A stretch of DNA of 64,000 nucleotides from Pseudomonas fluorescens (GTDB taxonomy: Bacteria > Pseudomonadota > Gammaproteobacteria > Pseudomonadales > Pseudomonadaceae): positions 558,001-622,000 of the forward strand of contig NZ_CP148752.1 of assembly GCF_040448305.1 (NCBI RefSeq), read 5' to 3'. Under the pieces are notes generated by a model that ran no database searches, was not told the origin of the DNA, and saw only the letters and a program-made list of their open reading frames with translations. Shown in pieces: positions 7,945 to 16,832 of the stretch; within the stretch, counting starts at the first letter, position 1; every line of letters begins with the position of its first letter. A program made the translations under genes and the position numbers.

Positions 7945-8402
7945 CCCTGTACCTGGCCGATGAACAGGCCATGAGCGACTTTGGCGCACGCATTGCCCGA
8001 ATCACCCAAGGCCATGGCCTGATCTTCCTTGAGGGCAACCTGGGGATGGGCAAAACCACGTTGTCCCGAGGCATCATCCGCGGCTTTGGGCATGTCGGGG
8101 CAGTCAAAAGCCCGACCTTCACCCTGGTTGAGCCCTACGAGATAGGCGACATTCGCGCCTTCCATTTCGATTTGTACCGTCTGGTCGATCCGGAAGAGCT
8201 AGAGTTCCTCGGTATCCGCGACTACTTCGAAGACGATGCCCTGTGTCTGATCGAATGGCCCGATAAAGGTGCAGGCTTTTTGCCAAAGCCTGACCTGACC
8301 ATTACCATTAGCCCGCAAGACAGCGGGCGTTCGCTGAAAATTTTATCCCAGGGCTCGCGTGGCGAGGCCTGGTGTGCCGCTTTGGCATTGGAATCCAAAT
8401 AG
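7932..8402 (+). CDS. tsaE: tRNA threonylcarbamoyladenosine biosynthesis ATPase TsaE
   Basis: 156 residues with a GTG start inside the end of nnr. Small P-loop ATPase that regulates the TsaB-TsaD complex making t6A37 in ANN-decoding tRNAs. Walker A is LEGNLGMGKTT (about 35-45); the Walker-B-like FHFDLYRL and IEWPD segments typical of TsaE follow. The 13-bp overlap with nnr and the immediate ATG of amiB after its TAG indicate one transcript. Confidence 0.95.
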   Translation: MSEVTLYLADEQAMSDFGARIARITQGHGLIFLEGNLGMGKTTLSRGIIRGFGHVGAVKSPTFTLVEPYEIGDIRAFHFDLYRLVDPEELEFLGIRDYFEDDALCLIEWPDKGAGFLPKPDLTITISPQDSGRSLKILSQGSRGEAWCAALALESK

Positions 8403-9833
8403 ATGATGGGGTTAGGTATGCGCTTTCGCGCGTTGGTGGCTGCCGTAGGGGTGTTGTTTTTGGCGGTGACCGTCGACGCTGTGGCCGATTCGAAGGTCAA
8501 CAGTGTTCGTCTGTGGCGGGCACCGGACAACACGCGACTGGTGTTTGACCTGACCGGCCCGGTGCAACACAGCGTCTTTACCCTGACGGCACCGGATCGC
8601 CTGGTCATCGACATCAATGGCGCGACCCTCGGTGCGCCGCTCAACGTCAACACCTCGAACACCCCGATTACCGCCATGCGCTCGGCTCAGCGCACGCCGA
8701 CCGACCTGCGGGTGGTCATCGACCTGAAAAAGGCCGTGACGCCGAAAAGCTTCTCCCTGGCACCGAACGCCCAGTACGGCAACCGGTTGGTGGTCGATCT
8801 GTTCGATAACGCCGCAGACGCCGCGCCTCCGCCAGCGCCGACACCGTCGGTCGCCACGGTGCCTGCCGTACCGGTCACGCCGACGGAACCTGCAATCAAA
8901 TTGCCGCCAGCCCCGGCCGGCAAACGCGACATCATTGTGGTGATCGACGCCGGTCACGGTGGCGAAGACCCGGGGGCTTCCGGCTCCCGAGGCCAGCGCG
9001 AGAAAGACGTGGTGCTGCAGATTGCCCGCGAAACCCAACGTCAGGTCAACGGCATGAAAGGCTTCCGCGCCGAACTGACCCGCACTGGCGACTATTTCAT
9101 TCCACTGCGCGGCCGTACCGAAATCGCCCGCAAGAAAGGCGCCGACCTGTTCGTCTCGATCCACGCCGACGCCGCGCCTTCGGCTGCTGCTTTCGGTGCA
9201 TCGGTATTTGCCCTGTCCGATCGCGGCGCGACTTCCGAGACCGCCCGCTGGCTGGCCGACAGCGAAAACCGTTCCGACCTGATCGGTGGTGCCGGCAACG
9301 TCAGCCTCGATGACAAGGACCGCATGCTCGCCGGCGTACTGCTTGACCTGTCGATGACGGCATCCCTGACATCCAGCCTGAACGTTGGCCAGAAGGTGCT
9401 GAGCAACATCGGCCGGGTGACACCGCTGCACAAGCAACGGGTCGAGCAGGCCGGGTTCATGGTGCTGAAGTCACCGGATATTCCATCGATCCTGGTGGAA
9501 ACCGGGTTTATCTCCAACGCCAACGAAGCCTCGAAGCTTGCCGCGTCGAGCCACCAGCAGGCGCTGGCGCGTTCGATCAGCAGCGGCGTGCGCCAGTTCT
9601 TCCAGCAGAACCCGCCACCGGGCACTTATATTGCCTGGCTGCGCGACTCCGGCAAGATTGTGCAGGGGCCACGTGATCACCGCGTCAACCCGGGCGAGAC
9701 CCTGGCGATGATCGCCGTGCGCTATCAGGTATCGCCCGCGACCCTGCGTAGCGCCAACAGCCTGTCGAGCGATGAGCTCAAGATCGGTCAGCACCTGACG
9801 ATTCCGGGCACTGAACTGGCGGCCAAAGAATGA
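8403..9833 (+). CDS. amiB: N-acetylmuramoyl-L-alanine amidase AmiB-like (AMIN, Amidase_3, LysM)
   Basis: 476 residues. Periplasmic zinc amidase that splits septal peptidoglycan during cell separation. Domains in order: signal peptide (about 1-28), AMIN septum-targeting domain (about 30-135), Pro/Ala-rich linker (about 138-172), Amidase_3 catalytic domain (about 178-400) with VVIDAGHGGEDPG holding the zinc His, SIHADA, and the catalytic Glu in VETGFISN, then a C-terminal LysM (about 428-472). Start uncertain: ATG at 8403 directly abuts the tsaE stop, but ATG at 8418 (MRFRALV) has the better upstream GGGGTTAGG and gives a shorter signal peptide. Overlaps mutL by 4 bp. Confidence 0.94.
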   Translation: MMGLGMRFRALVAAVGVLFLAVTVDAVADSKVNSVRLWRAPDNTRLVFDLTGPVQHSVFTLTAPDRLVIDINGATLGAPLNVNTSNTPITAMRSAQRTPTDLRVVIDLKKAVTPKSFSLAPNAQYGNRLVVDLFDNAADAAPPPAPTPSVATVPAVPVTPTEPAIKLPPAPAGKRDIIVVIDAGHGGEDPGASGSRGQREKDVVLQIARETQRQVNGMKGFRAELTRTGDYFIPLRGRTEIARKKGADLFVSIHADAAPSAAAFGASVFALSDRGATSETARWLADSENRSDLIGGAGNVSLDDKDRMLAGVLLDLSMTASLTSSLNVGQKVLSNIGRVTPLHKQRVEQAGFMVLKSPDIPSILVETGFISNANEASKLAASSHQQALARSISSGVRQFFQQNPPPGTYIAWLRDSGKIVQGPRDHRVNPGETLAMIAVRYQVSPATLRSANSLSSDELKIGQHLTIPGTELAAKE

Positions 9834-11740
9834 ATCAGGTCGTGAACAGTAGTGCTCGAATCGAGTTGCTCAGCCCGCGACTGGCGAACCAGATTGCGGC
9901 GGGTGAGGTGGTCGAACGTCCGGCTTCGGTGATCAAGGAGCTGCTGGAAAACAGCCTCGACTCCGGCGCCAAACGCATCGACGTCGATGTGGAGCAGGGC
10001 GGCGTCAAGCTGCTGAGGGTACGCGACGATGGCAGCGGCATTTCCGCTGATGACCTGCCTTTGGCCCTGGCCCGTCACGCCACCAGCAAGATCCGCAACC
10101 TGGAAGACCTCGAGCAGGTCATGAGCCTGGGGTTTCGCGGCGAGGCCTTGGCATCGATCAGCTCCGTCGCGCGCCTGACCCTGACCTCCCGTACCCGCGA
10201 CGCCGATCAGGCCTGGCAGGTCGAGACTGAGGGGCGGGACATGGCGCCCCGTGTGCAGCCAGCGGCCCACCCGGTGGGCACTTCAGTTGAAGTGCGCGAC
10301 CTGTTTTTCAACACGCCGGCGCGACGCAAGTTTCTCAAGACCGAAAAAACCGAATTCGATCACCTGCAAGAAGTGATCAGACGCCTGGCTTTGGCGCGCT
10401 TCGATGTGGCGTTCCATCTGCGCCACAATGGCAAGACCATCCTCAGTCTGCACGAGGCCCATGATGATGCGGCCCGTGCCCGGCGCGTGGCGGCGATCTG
10501 TGGACCGGGTTTCCTCGAGCAAGCGCTGCCGATCGAGATCGAGCGCAACGGCCTGCATCTATGGGGCTGGGTCGGTCTGCCGACCTTCAACCGCAGCCAG
10601 GCCGATTTGCAGTATTTCTTCGTCAATGGCCGCGCCGTGCGCGACAAACTGGTGGCCCACGCGGTGCGCCAGGCCTATCGCGACGTGCTGTTCAACGGTC
10701 GGCACCCGACTTTCGTGCTGTTTTTCGAAGTCGATCCTACCGGTGTGGACGTCAACGTGCACCCGACCAAGCACGAAGTGCGCTTCCGTGAGGGGCGCAT
10801 GGTTCACGATTTCCTCTACGGCACCTTGCACCGCGCCTTGGGCGATGTGCGCCCCGACGATCAACTGGCGGCGCCGGTTGCGACGGCCATCGTCCGGCCT
10901 ACCGGCCTTGAAGCCGGTGAGTTCGGGCCCCAGGGCGAAATGCGCCTGGCCGCCAATGCACTGCTGGAACAGCCTCAGGCTCAGCCGTCGTTCAATACGC
11001 CGGCGGGCTCGGGAGCTGGCGCGGGTTATCAGTATCAATACACGCCGCGTCCGCAGTCCGGTGCACCTGTCGCCGAAGCGCAGGCCGCCTATCGCGAGTT
11101 TTTTGCGCCGCTGCCCGAGGCCAATGCCGTCGCGCTCCCGGCCGGGCAGGACGACATCCCGCCGCTGGGTTATGCGCTGGCACAACTCAAGGGCATCTAC
11201 ATTCTTTCGGAAAACGCTCAGGGCCTGGTTCTGGTGGATATGCATGCCGCCCACGAGCGGATCATGTATGAGCGTTTGAAGGTGGCGATGGCCAGCGAGG
11301 GCCTGAGCGGCCAGCCGTTGCTGGTGCCGGAGTCCCTGGCCGTCAGTCAGCGTGAAGCCGATTGCGCCGAGGAACATGTCGCCTGGTTCCAGCGCCTGGG
11401 CTTTGAATTGCAGCGCCTGGGCCCGGAAACCCTGGCGATCCGGCAGATTCCGGCGCTGCTCAAGCAGGCCGAAGCCAACCGTCTGGTCGCCGACGTCCTG
11501 GCTGATCTGATGGAGTTCGGCACCAGCGACCGCATTCAGGCGCACCTGAACGAGTTGCTCGGGACCATGGCCTGCCACGGCGCGGTTCGTGCGAATCGGC
11601 GTTTGGCCTTGCCGGAAATGAACGGTCTGCTGCGTGACATGGAAAACACCGAGCGCAGCGGTCAATGCAACCATGGCCGACCGACCTGGACCCAACTGGG
11701 CCTGGACGATCTGGACAAACTGTTCTTGCGCGGTCGTTGA
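9830..11740 (+). CDS. mutL: DNA mismatch repair protein MutL
   Basis: 636 residues. N-terminal GHKL ATPase with ENSLDSGA, DDGSGI and GFRGEALASI, followed by the transducer domain (NTPARRKFLK, VNVHPTKHEVRF). The linker near 360-430 is low-complexity. The C-terminal dimerisation domain carries DMHAAHERIMYE, which fits the metal-binding endonuclease motif D-[QM]-H-A-x2-E-x4-E, so this MutL is likely a latent nicking endonuclease, unlike E. coli MutL. It starts with an ATGA overlap on amiB and ends with TGATG on miaA. Confidence 0.97.
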   Translation: MNQVVNSSARIELLSPRLANQIAAGEVVERPASVIKELLENSLDSGAKRIDVDVEQGGVKLLRVRDDGSGISADDLPLALARHATSKIRNLEDLEQVMSLGFRGEALASISSVARLTLTSRTRDADQAWQVETEGRDMAPRVQPAAHPVGTSVEVRDLFFNTPARRKFLKTEKTEFDHLQEVIRRLALARFDVAFHLRHNGKTILSLHEAHDDAARARRVAAICGPGFLEQALPIEIERNGLHLWGWVGLPTFNRSQADLQYFFVNGRAVRDKLVAHAVRQAYRDVLFNGRHPTFVLFFEVDPTGVDVNVHPTKHEVRFREGRMVHDFLYGTLHRALGDVRPDDQLAAPVATAIVRPTGLEAGEFGPQGEMRLAANALLEQPQAQPSFNTPAGSGAGAGYQYQYTPRPQSGAPVAEAQAAYREFFAPLPEANAVALPAGQDDIPPLGYALAQLKGIYILSENAQGLVLVDMHAAHERIMYERLKVAMASEGLSGQPLLVPESLAVSQREADCAEEHVAWFQRLGFELQRLGPETLAIRQIPALLKQAEANRLVADVLADLMEFGTSDRIQAHLNELLGTMACHGAVRANRRLALPEMNGLLRDMENTERSGQCNHGRPTWTQLGLDDLDKLFLRGR

Positions 11741-12711
11741 TGAGCCAGTTCCCACCTGCGATTTTCCTGATGGGCCCGACCGCCGCCGGCAAGACCGACC
11801 TGGCCATCGAACTCACCAAGGTCCTGCCTTGCGAGTTGATCAGCGTCGATTCGGCGCTGGTCTACCGTGGCATGGACATCGGCACCGCCAAGCCTTCCAA
11901 AGAGCTGCTGGCGCAATACCCGCATCGTCTGATCGATATTCTCGACCCGGCCGAGAGCTATTCGGCCGCGGATTTCCGCCGTGATGCCCTGGAAGCCATG
12001 GCCGATATCACCGCGCGCGGAAAAATTCCGCTGCTGGTGGGCGGCACCATGCTCTATTACAAGGCTTTGGTCGAAGGTCTGGCGGATATGCCGGCCGCCG
12101 ATCCCGAGGTCCGCGCGCAAATCGAAGAAGAGGCTGCGCGCCTTGGCTGGCAAGCCTTGCACGAACAATTGGCGGTGATCGATCCGGAGTCCGCAGCGCG
12201 AATACATCCGAACGATCCTCAGCGATTGAGTCGAGCACTGGAAGTTTATCGTGTCAGCGGTCAAAGCATGACCGCCCTGCGTTTGCAACAATCTGTGCAA
12301 AGTACTGAAGCAGCCGCTTCGGGACTGCAACAATTGCCCTATACTGTCGCGAACTTGGCCATTGCTCCGGCAAATCGCCAGGTACTGCACGAGCGAATTA
12401 AACAAAGATTCACTTTAATGTTGGAACAGGGATTCATTGACGAGGTCGTAGCCCTGCGTAATAGAGGTGACCTGCATACCGGGTTGCCGTCTATACGTGC
12501 AGTAGGCTACCGCCAAGTCTGGGACTACCTGGATGGCAAGCTGACGTCAGCCGAGATGCAGGAGCGTGGAATCATTGCCACGCGCCAATTGGCGAAACGC
12601 CAGTTCACCTGGCTGCGCAGTTGGACTGATCTGCATTGGCTGGACAGTCTGGATTGCGACAATCTGCCGCGCGCCTTGAAATACCTTGGGACCATCTCCA
12701 TATTGAGCTGA
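11740..12711 (+). CDS. miaA: tRNA dimethylallyltransferase
   Basis: 323 residues. Transfers dimethylallyl to N6 of A37 in tRNAs that read UNN codons, the first step to ms2i6A. Walker A is FLMGPTAAGKTDLA (about 9-22); DSALVYRGMDIGTAKP contains the substrate-recognition motif, and the RQLAKRQFTWLR segment near the C-terminus is conserved. The ATG at 11740 shares its first base with the mutL stop; the longer in-frame opening to 11665 lies within mutL. hfq follows 93 bp downstream. Confidence 0.97.
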   Translation: MSQFPPAIFLMGPTAAGKTDLAIELTKVLPCELISVDSALVYRGMDIGTAKPSKELLAQYPHRLIDILDPAESYSAADFRRDALEAMADITARGKIPLLVGGTMLYYKALVEGLADMPAADPEVRAQIEEEAARLGWQALHEQLAVIDPESAARIHPNDPQRLSRALEVYRVSGQSMTALRLQQSVQSTEAAASGLQQLPYTVANLAIAPANRQVLHERIKQRFTLMLEQGFIDEVVALRNRGDLHTGLPSIRAVGYRQVWDYLDGKLTSAEMQERGIIATRQLAKRQFTWLRSWTDLHWLDSLDCDNLPRALKYLGTISILS

Positions 12712-12804
12712 GTCCTTGCAATTGCCGTCTATCCTTGGGGGTGTGGCGGCCAAAGCCATCTGATTACCTATTTTTTATATTGAATCCTTAAAGGAGTGCG
12801 GCAC

Positions 12805-13065
12805 ATGTCAAAAGGGCATTCGCTACAAGACCCTTACTTGAATACTTTACGTAAAGAGAAAGTTGGGGTGTCCATCTACCTGGTCAACGGTATCAAACTG
12901 CAAGGCACGATCGAGTCTTTCGACCAGTTCGTTATCCTGCTGAAAAACACCGTCAGCCAGATGGTTTACAAACACGCGATCTCTACAGTGGTGCCGGTTC
13001 GTCCAATTCGTCTGCCTAGCGCAACCGAATCCGAAGCAGGTGACGCTGAGCCAGGTAACGCCTGA
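12805..13065 (+). CDS. hfq: RNA chaperone Hfq
   Basis: 86 residues. Hexameric Sm-like protein that pairs small RNAs with mRNAs. The Sm1 region (VSIYLVNGIKLQGTIESFDQ) and Sm2 signature YKHAIS with VVPVRP are intact; the C-terminal tail is short, as usual in Pseudomonas. The start at 12805 (MSKGHSLQDPYLN) is preceded by AAGGAG; the GTG nine bases upstream is less likely. The 93-bp gap after miaA is AT-rich (TATTTTTTATATTG) and may hold an hfq promoter. Confidence 0.98.
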   Translation: MSKGHSLQDPYLNTLRKEKVGVSIYLVNGIKLQGTIESFDQFVILLKNTVSQMVYKHAISTVVPVRPIRLPSATESEAGDAEPGNA

Positions 13066-13077
13066 TAGGAGTCTCCT

Positions 13078-14379
13078 TTGTTCTTTGAGCGCCACGGTGG
13101 TGGTGAGCGAGCCATTCTCGTTCACTTGGATGGACAGGACCCTGAGGCGCGCGAAGATCCGCAGGAGTTTCAGGAGTTGGCTATTTCGGCTGGCGCCGAG
13201 ACCGTCGCGTTTTTTAACGTGCCGCGTCATCGGCCAACCGCCAAAACCCTGATCAGCAGCGGCAAGGTCGAAGAATTGCGCGACCTGGTCCAGGCCGAAC
13301 AGGTCGATCTGGTGATTTTCAATCACATCCTCACGCCCAGTCAGGAACGTAACCTCGAACGTATTTTCGAGTGTCGCGTGATCGACCGCACGGGTTTGAT
13401 TCTCGATATCTTCGCTCAACGCGCCCGCACCCATGAAGGCAAGCTCCAGGTCGAACTGGCCCAGCTTGAGCACATGAGTACGCGGCTGGTTCGCGGCTGG
13501 ACTCACCTTGAACGGCAGAAAGGCGGTATCGGCCTGCGCGGTCCGGGTGAAACCCAGCTGGAAACCGACCGGCGTCTGTTGCGGGTTCGCCTGCGGCAGA
13601 TCAAGGGACGCCTGGAAAAGGTCCGCAGCCAGCGTGAGCAATCGCGCCGCGGCCGCAAACGGGCTGACATTCCGACGGTTTCACTGGTGGGTTATACCAA
13701 CGCCGGCAAATCGACGCTGTTCAACTCGGTAACCGATTCCGACGTGTTCGCGGCTGACCAGTTGTTCGCCACCCTCGACCCGACCTTGCGCCGACTCGAG
13801 CTCGATGACCTGGGGCCGATCGTGCTGGCGGACACTGTGGGCTTCATTCGCCACTTGCCGCACAAGCTGGTCGAGGCATTTCGGGCTACGCTCGAAGAGT
13901 CGAGCAACTCTGACCTGTTGCTGCACGTGATCGACTCCCATGAACCCGAGCGCATGGCCCAGATTGAACAGGTCATGGTGGTGCTCGGAGAGATCGGCGC
14001 TCAAGACTTGCCGATCCTGGAGGTCTATAACAAACTCGATTTGCTCGAGGGCGTGGAACCGCAGATCCAGCGCGATGCCGATGGCAAACCGCAGCGGGTC
14101 TGGCTTTCGGCGAAAGATGGTACGGGTCTGGACCTGCTCAAACAGGCCGTGGCCGAGTTGCTTGGCGATGAGTTGTTTGTTGGCACCTTGCGCTTGCCGA
14201 ACCGATTTGCTCGACTGCGTGCGCAGTTTTTCGAACTCGGTGCGGTACAGAAAGAAGAACACGACGATGAAGGCATCAGTTTACTGGCCGTTCGTTTGCC
14301 ACGAGCCGAATTGAATCGGCTGGTGAGCCGCGAAGGTTTGCAACCGATGGAATTCATCGAGCAACACACTTTGCAATAA
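13078..14379 (+). CDS. hflX: Ribosome-associated GTPase HflX
   Basis: 433 residues with a TTG start preceded by AGGAG at 13066-13070; no ATG fits the conserved N-terminus (FFERHGGGERAILVHL). HflX splits stalled 70S ribosomes under heat stress. N-terminal glycine-rich ND1 domain, coiled-coil linker (about 160-190), then the G domain with GYTNAGKSTLFN (about 204-215), DTVGFIRHLP and NKLD. It follows hfq by 12 bp, so the two are co-transcribed. The rare TTG start probably keeps its expression below that of Hfq. Confidence 0.96.
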   Translation: MFFERHGGGERAILVHLDGQDPEAREDPQEFQELAISAGAETVAFFNVPRHRPTAKTLISSGKVEELRDLVQAEQVDLVIFNHILTPSQERNLERIFECRVIDRTGLILDIFAQRARTHEGKLQVELAQLEHMSTRLVRGWTHLERQKGGIGLRGPGETQLETDRRLLRVRLRQIKGRLEKVRSQREQSRRGRKRADIPTVSLVGYTNAGKSTLFNSVTDSDVFAADQLFATLDPTLRRLELDDLGPIVLADTVGFIRHLPHKLVEAFRATLEESSNSDLLLHVIDSHEPERMAQIEQVMVVLGEIGAQDLPILEVYNKLDLLEGVEPQIQRDADGKPQRVWLSAKDGTGLDLLKQAVAELLGDELFVGTLRLPNRFARLRAQFFELGAVQKEEHDDEGISLLAVRLPRAELNRLVSREGLQPMEFIEQHTLQ

Positions 14380-14475
14380 AAGCCTGAGAAAGCGGTTGTG
14401 CCGCGGTGACAGGCATTCTGTAGCATTGGTCGGCGCGCCGTGGGTGCGTCTTTGCTTTATCAGATGGAGAGCGCT

Positions 14476-15651
14476 ATGGCTTGGAATGAGCCGGGTGGCA
14501 ACTCGAATAATCAGGATCCTTGGGGTGGCAAGCGTCGTAACAACGGCGACCGCAAGGGACCACCGGATCTCGACGAGGCCTTCCGAAAGCTGCAGGAAAG
14601 CCTGAACGGTTTATTCGGTGGCGGTAAGAAACGTGGTGGCGACGACGGCGGTGGTCCGGGCAAGAGTGGCGGCTTTGGCGGCCTGCTCGGCATCGGTCTG
14701 GTCGTGCTGGCCGCCGTTTGGCTGTACAGCGCTGTTTATGTCGTCGACGAGCAGGAGCAAGCTGTAGTGCTGCGCTTCGGCAAGTACTACGAAACCGTGG
14801 GTCCGGGCCTGAACATCTACTTCCCGCCGATCGACAAGAAGTACATGGAGAACGTCACGCGCGAGCGTGCCTACACCAAGCAGGGCCAGATGCTGACTGA
14901 AGACGAGAACATCGTCGAAGTGCCGCTGACCGTGCAGTACAAGATCAGCAACCTGCAGGATTTCGTGCTGAGCGTCGATCAGCCGGAAATCAGCCTGCAG
15001 CACGCGACCGACAGCGCCTTGCGCCATGTGGTGGGCTCCACCGCGATGGACCAGGTACTGACCGAAGGTCGTGAGTTGATGGCCAGCGAGATCAAGGAGC
15101 GTCTGCAACGCTTCATGGACACCTATCGCACCGGTATCACCGTCACCCAGGTCAACGTACAGAGCGCAGCGGCACCGCGTGAAGTGCAGGAAGCCTTCGA
15201 TGACGTGATCCGTGCCCGGGAAGACGAGCAGCGTTCGCGCAACCAGGCCGAAACCTATGCCAACGGCGTCGTGCCGGAAGCCCGTGGTCAGGCCCAGCGC
15301 ATCCTTGAGGATGCCAATGGTTACCGTGACGAGACCGTTTCGCGCGCCAAGGGTGAGGCCGATCGCTTCACCAAACTGGTCGCCGAGTACCGCAAGGCTC
15401 CTGAAGTCACCCGCCAGCGTCTGTACCTGGACACCATGCAGGAAGTCTTCACCAACACCAGCAAGGTTCTCGTGACCGGCAACAAGAACGGCCAGAACAA
15501 CCTGCTGTACCTGCCGCTGGACAAGATGGTCGAAAGTGGTCGCAGCACCAGCACTCCGGTGACCGGCGCGGCAGCCACCAGCAATGAAGCGAATGCGCGT
15601 GCGGCAGCAGATCTGCAGCAACAGCAAGCACGTACCAGGGAGAGTCGCTGA
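14476..15651 (+). CDS. hflK: FtsH protease modulator HflK
   Basis: 391 residues. Inner-membrane SPFH/prohibitin protein that with HflC forms a cage around FtsH. Asn/Gly-rich cytoplasmic N-terminus (about 1-70), one membrane segment (about 72-92, LLGIGLVVLAAVWLYSAVYV), SPFH domain to about 270, then Ala/Glu-rich coiled coil. Start chosen at MAWNEPGGN; an in-frame ATG at 14464 would add four residues. The last base of its TGA is the first base of the hflC ATG. Confidence 0.95.
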   Translation: MAWNEPGGNSNNQDPWGGKRRNNGDRKGPPDLDEAFRKLQESLNGLFGGGKKRGGDDGGGPGKSGGFGGLLGIGLVVLAAVWLYSAVYVVDEQEQAVVLRFGKYYETVGPGLNIYFPPIDKKYMENVTRERAYTKQGQMLTEDENIVEVPLTVQYKISNLQDFVLSVDQPEISLQHATDSALRHVVGSTAMDQVLTEGRELMASEIKERLQRFMDTYRTGITVTQVNVQSAAAPREVQEAFDDVIRAREDEQRSRNQAETYANGVVPEARGQAQRILEDANGYRDETVSRAKGEADRFTKLVAEYRKAPEVTRQRLYLDTMQEVFTNTSKVLVTGNKNGQNNLLYLPLDKMVESGRSTSTPVTGAAATSNEANARAAADLQQQQARTRESR

Positions 15652-16520
15652 TGAGCAATAAATCGCTGATCGCCCTTATTGTTGGCGTCGTCGTGGCGAT
15701 CGCTGCCTGGAACTGCTTCTACATCGTGGCTCAGACCGAGCGTGCGGTGTTGCTGCAGTTCGGCCGCGTGGTCCAGACCGATGTTCAGCCAGGCCTGCAT
15801 GTGAAAGTGCCTTACGTTAACCAGGTGCGTAAATTCGACGCACGCCTGATGACGCTGGATGCACCGACACAACGCTTCCTGACGCTGGAAAAGAAAGCCG
15901 TGATGGTCGATGCCTACGCCAAGTGGCGCGTGAAGGACGCAGAGCGTTACTACACCGCGACTTCCGGCCTCAAGCAGATCGCCGACGAGCGTCTGTCCCG
16001 TCGTCTGGAATCGGGCCTGCGTGACCAGTTTGGTAAGCGCACCCTGCACGAAGTGGTGTCGGGTGAGCGTGATGCGCTGATGGCGGATATCACGGCTTCG
16101 CTGAACAAGATGGCCGAGAAAGAGCTGGGCATCGAAGTGGTCGATGTTCGGGTCAAGACCATCGACCTGCCGAAAGAAGTGAACCGCAGCGTGTTCGAAC
16201 GTATGAGCACCGAGCGTGAGCGTGAAGCTCGCGAGCACCGCGCCAAGGGTAACGAGCTGGCCGAAGGCATCCGTGCCGACGCCGATCGTCAACGCCGCGT
16301 GCTGTTGGCTGAAGCCTATCGTGAATCCGAAGAGGTTCGCGGTGACGGTGATGCCCAGGCTGCTGCGATCTACTCCAAGGCCTACGGTCAGGACCAGGAG
16401 TTCTACGCGTTCTACCGTAGCCTGCGCGCCTACCGTGAAAGCTTCGCGAACAAATCCGACGTCTTGGTCCTCGACCCAAGCAGCGACTTCTTCCACTACC
16501 TGGAAAAAGCCAAGCCTTGA
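15651..16520 (+). CDS. hflC: FtsH protease modulator HflC
   Basis: 289 residues. Partner of HflK. N-terminal membrane anchor (about 5-24), then SPFH domain with the ERAVLLQFGRV motif, and a helical C-terminus. TGATG coupling to hflK. A good terminator follows at 16608-16630, so the hfq-hflX-hflKC string ends here. In P. aeruginosa a small DUF2065 gene sits between hflC and the hisZ homologue; I see no such reading frame in the 312-bp gap here. Confidence 0.96.
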   Translation: MSNKSLIALIVGVVVAIAAWNCFYIVAQTERAVLLQFGRVVQTDVQPGLHVKVPYVNQVRKFDARLMTLDAPTQRFLTLEKKAVMVDAYAKWRVKDAERYYTATSGLKQIADERLSRRLESGLRDQFGKRTLHEVVSGERDALMADITASLNKMAEKELGIEVVDVRVKTIDLPKEVNRSVFERMSTEREREAREHRAKGNELAEGIRADADRQRRVLLAEAYRESEEVRGDGDAQAAAIYSKAYGQDQEFYAFYRSLRAYRESFANKSDVLVLDPSSDFFHYLEKAKP

Positions 16521-16607
16521 TACGGCGTTGACCTGATTTATCCCCCGCCGGGCGGCTAAAACCTCTGGCGGGGTGATCCTTTGGGAAAACGTGTGTATGA
16601 TGCGGCA

Positions 16608-16630
16608 GCCGGGAAATTCCCGGCTTTTTT
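16608..16630 (+). terminator. Intrinsic terminator after hflC
   Basis: Stem GCCGGGAA / TTCCCGGC with a one-base loop centre (A at 16616) that will open to a small loop, followed by six T. Confidence 0.85.
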
Positions 16631-16832
16631 GCGTCTGCATGTTTGATTGCTGTTTTAAAGCAGATGCCGGGCCGATTGGCTCGACAGTTTTTCGAGGAAA
16701 GTGGTTGGCGAAGCCGGTAGAAGGGCTTTTCGCTCCGTCGCTCATGCGCGTGGTTTGTGCGCAAGCCGATCATTTTCTGCTTCACTCAAGGCTCGCCGAC
16801 AGGCTGGTCGCCCGGAGATAGGGGAAGGCGTA
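16631..16832 (+). other. Untranslated leader / promoter region of hisZ
   Basis: 202 bp between the hflC terminator and hisZ without a convincing gene. The hisZ frame stays open upstream to 16701, but the extra residues (Arg/Ala-rich) are not HisZ-like. It should hold the hisZ-purA promoter and a long 5' leader. Confidence 0.4.
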
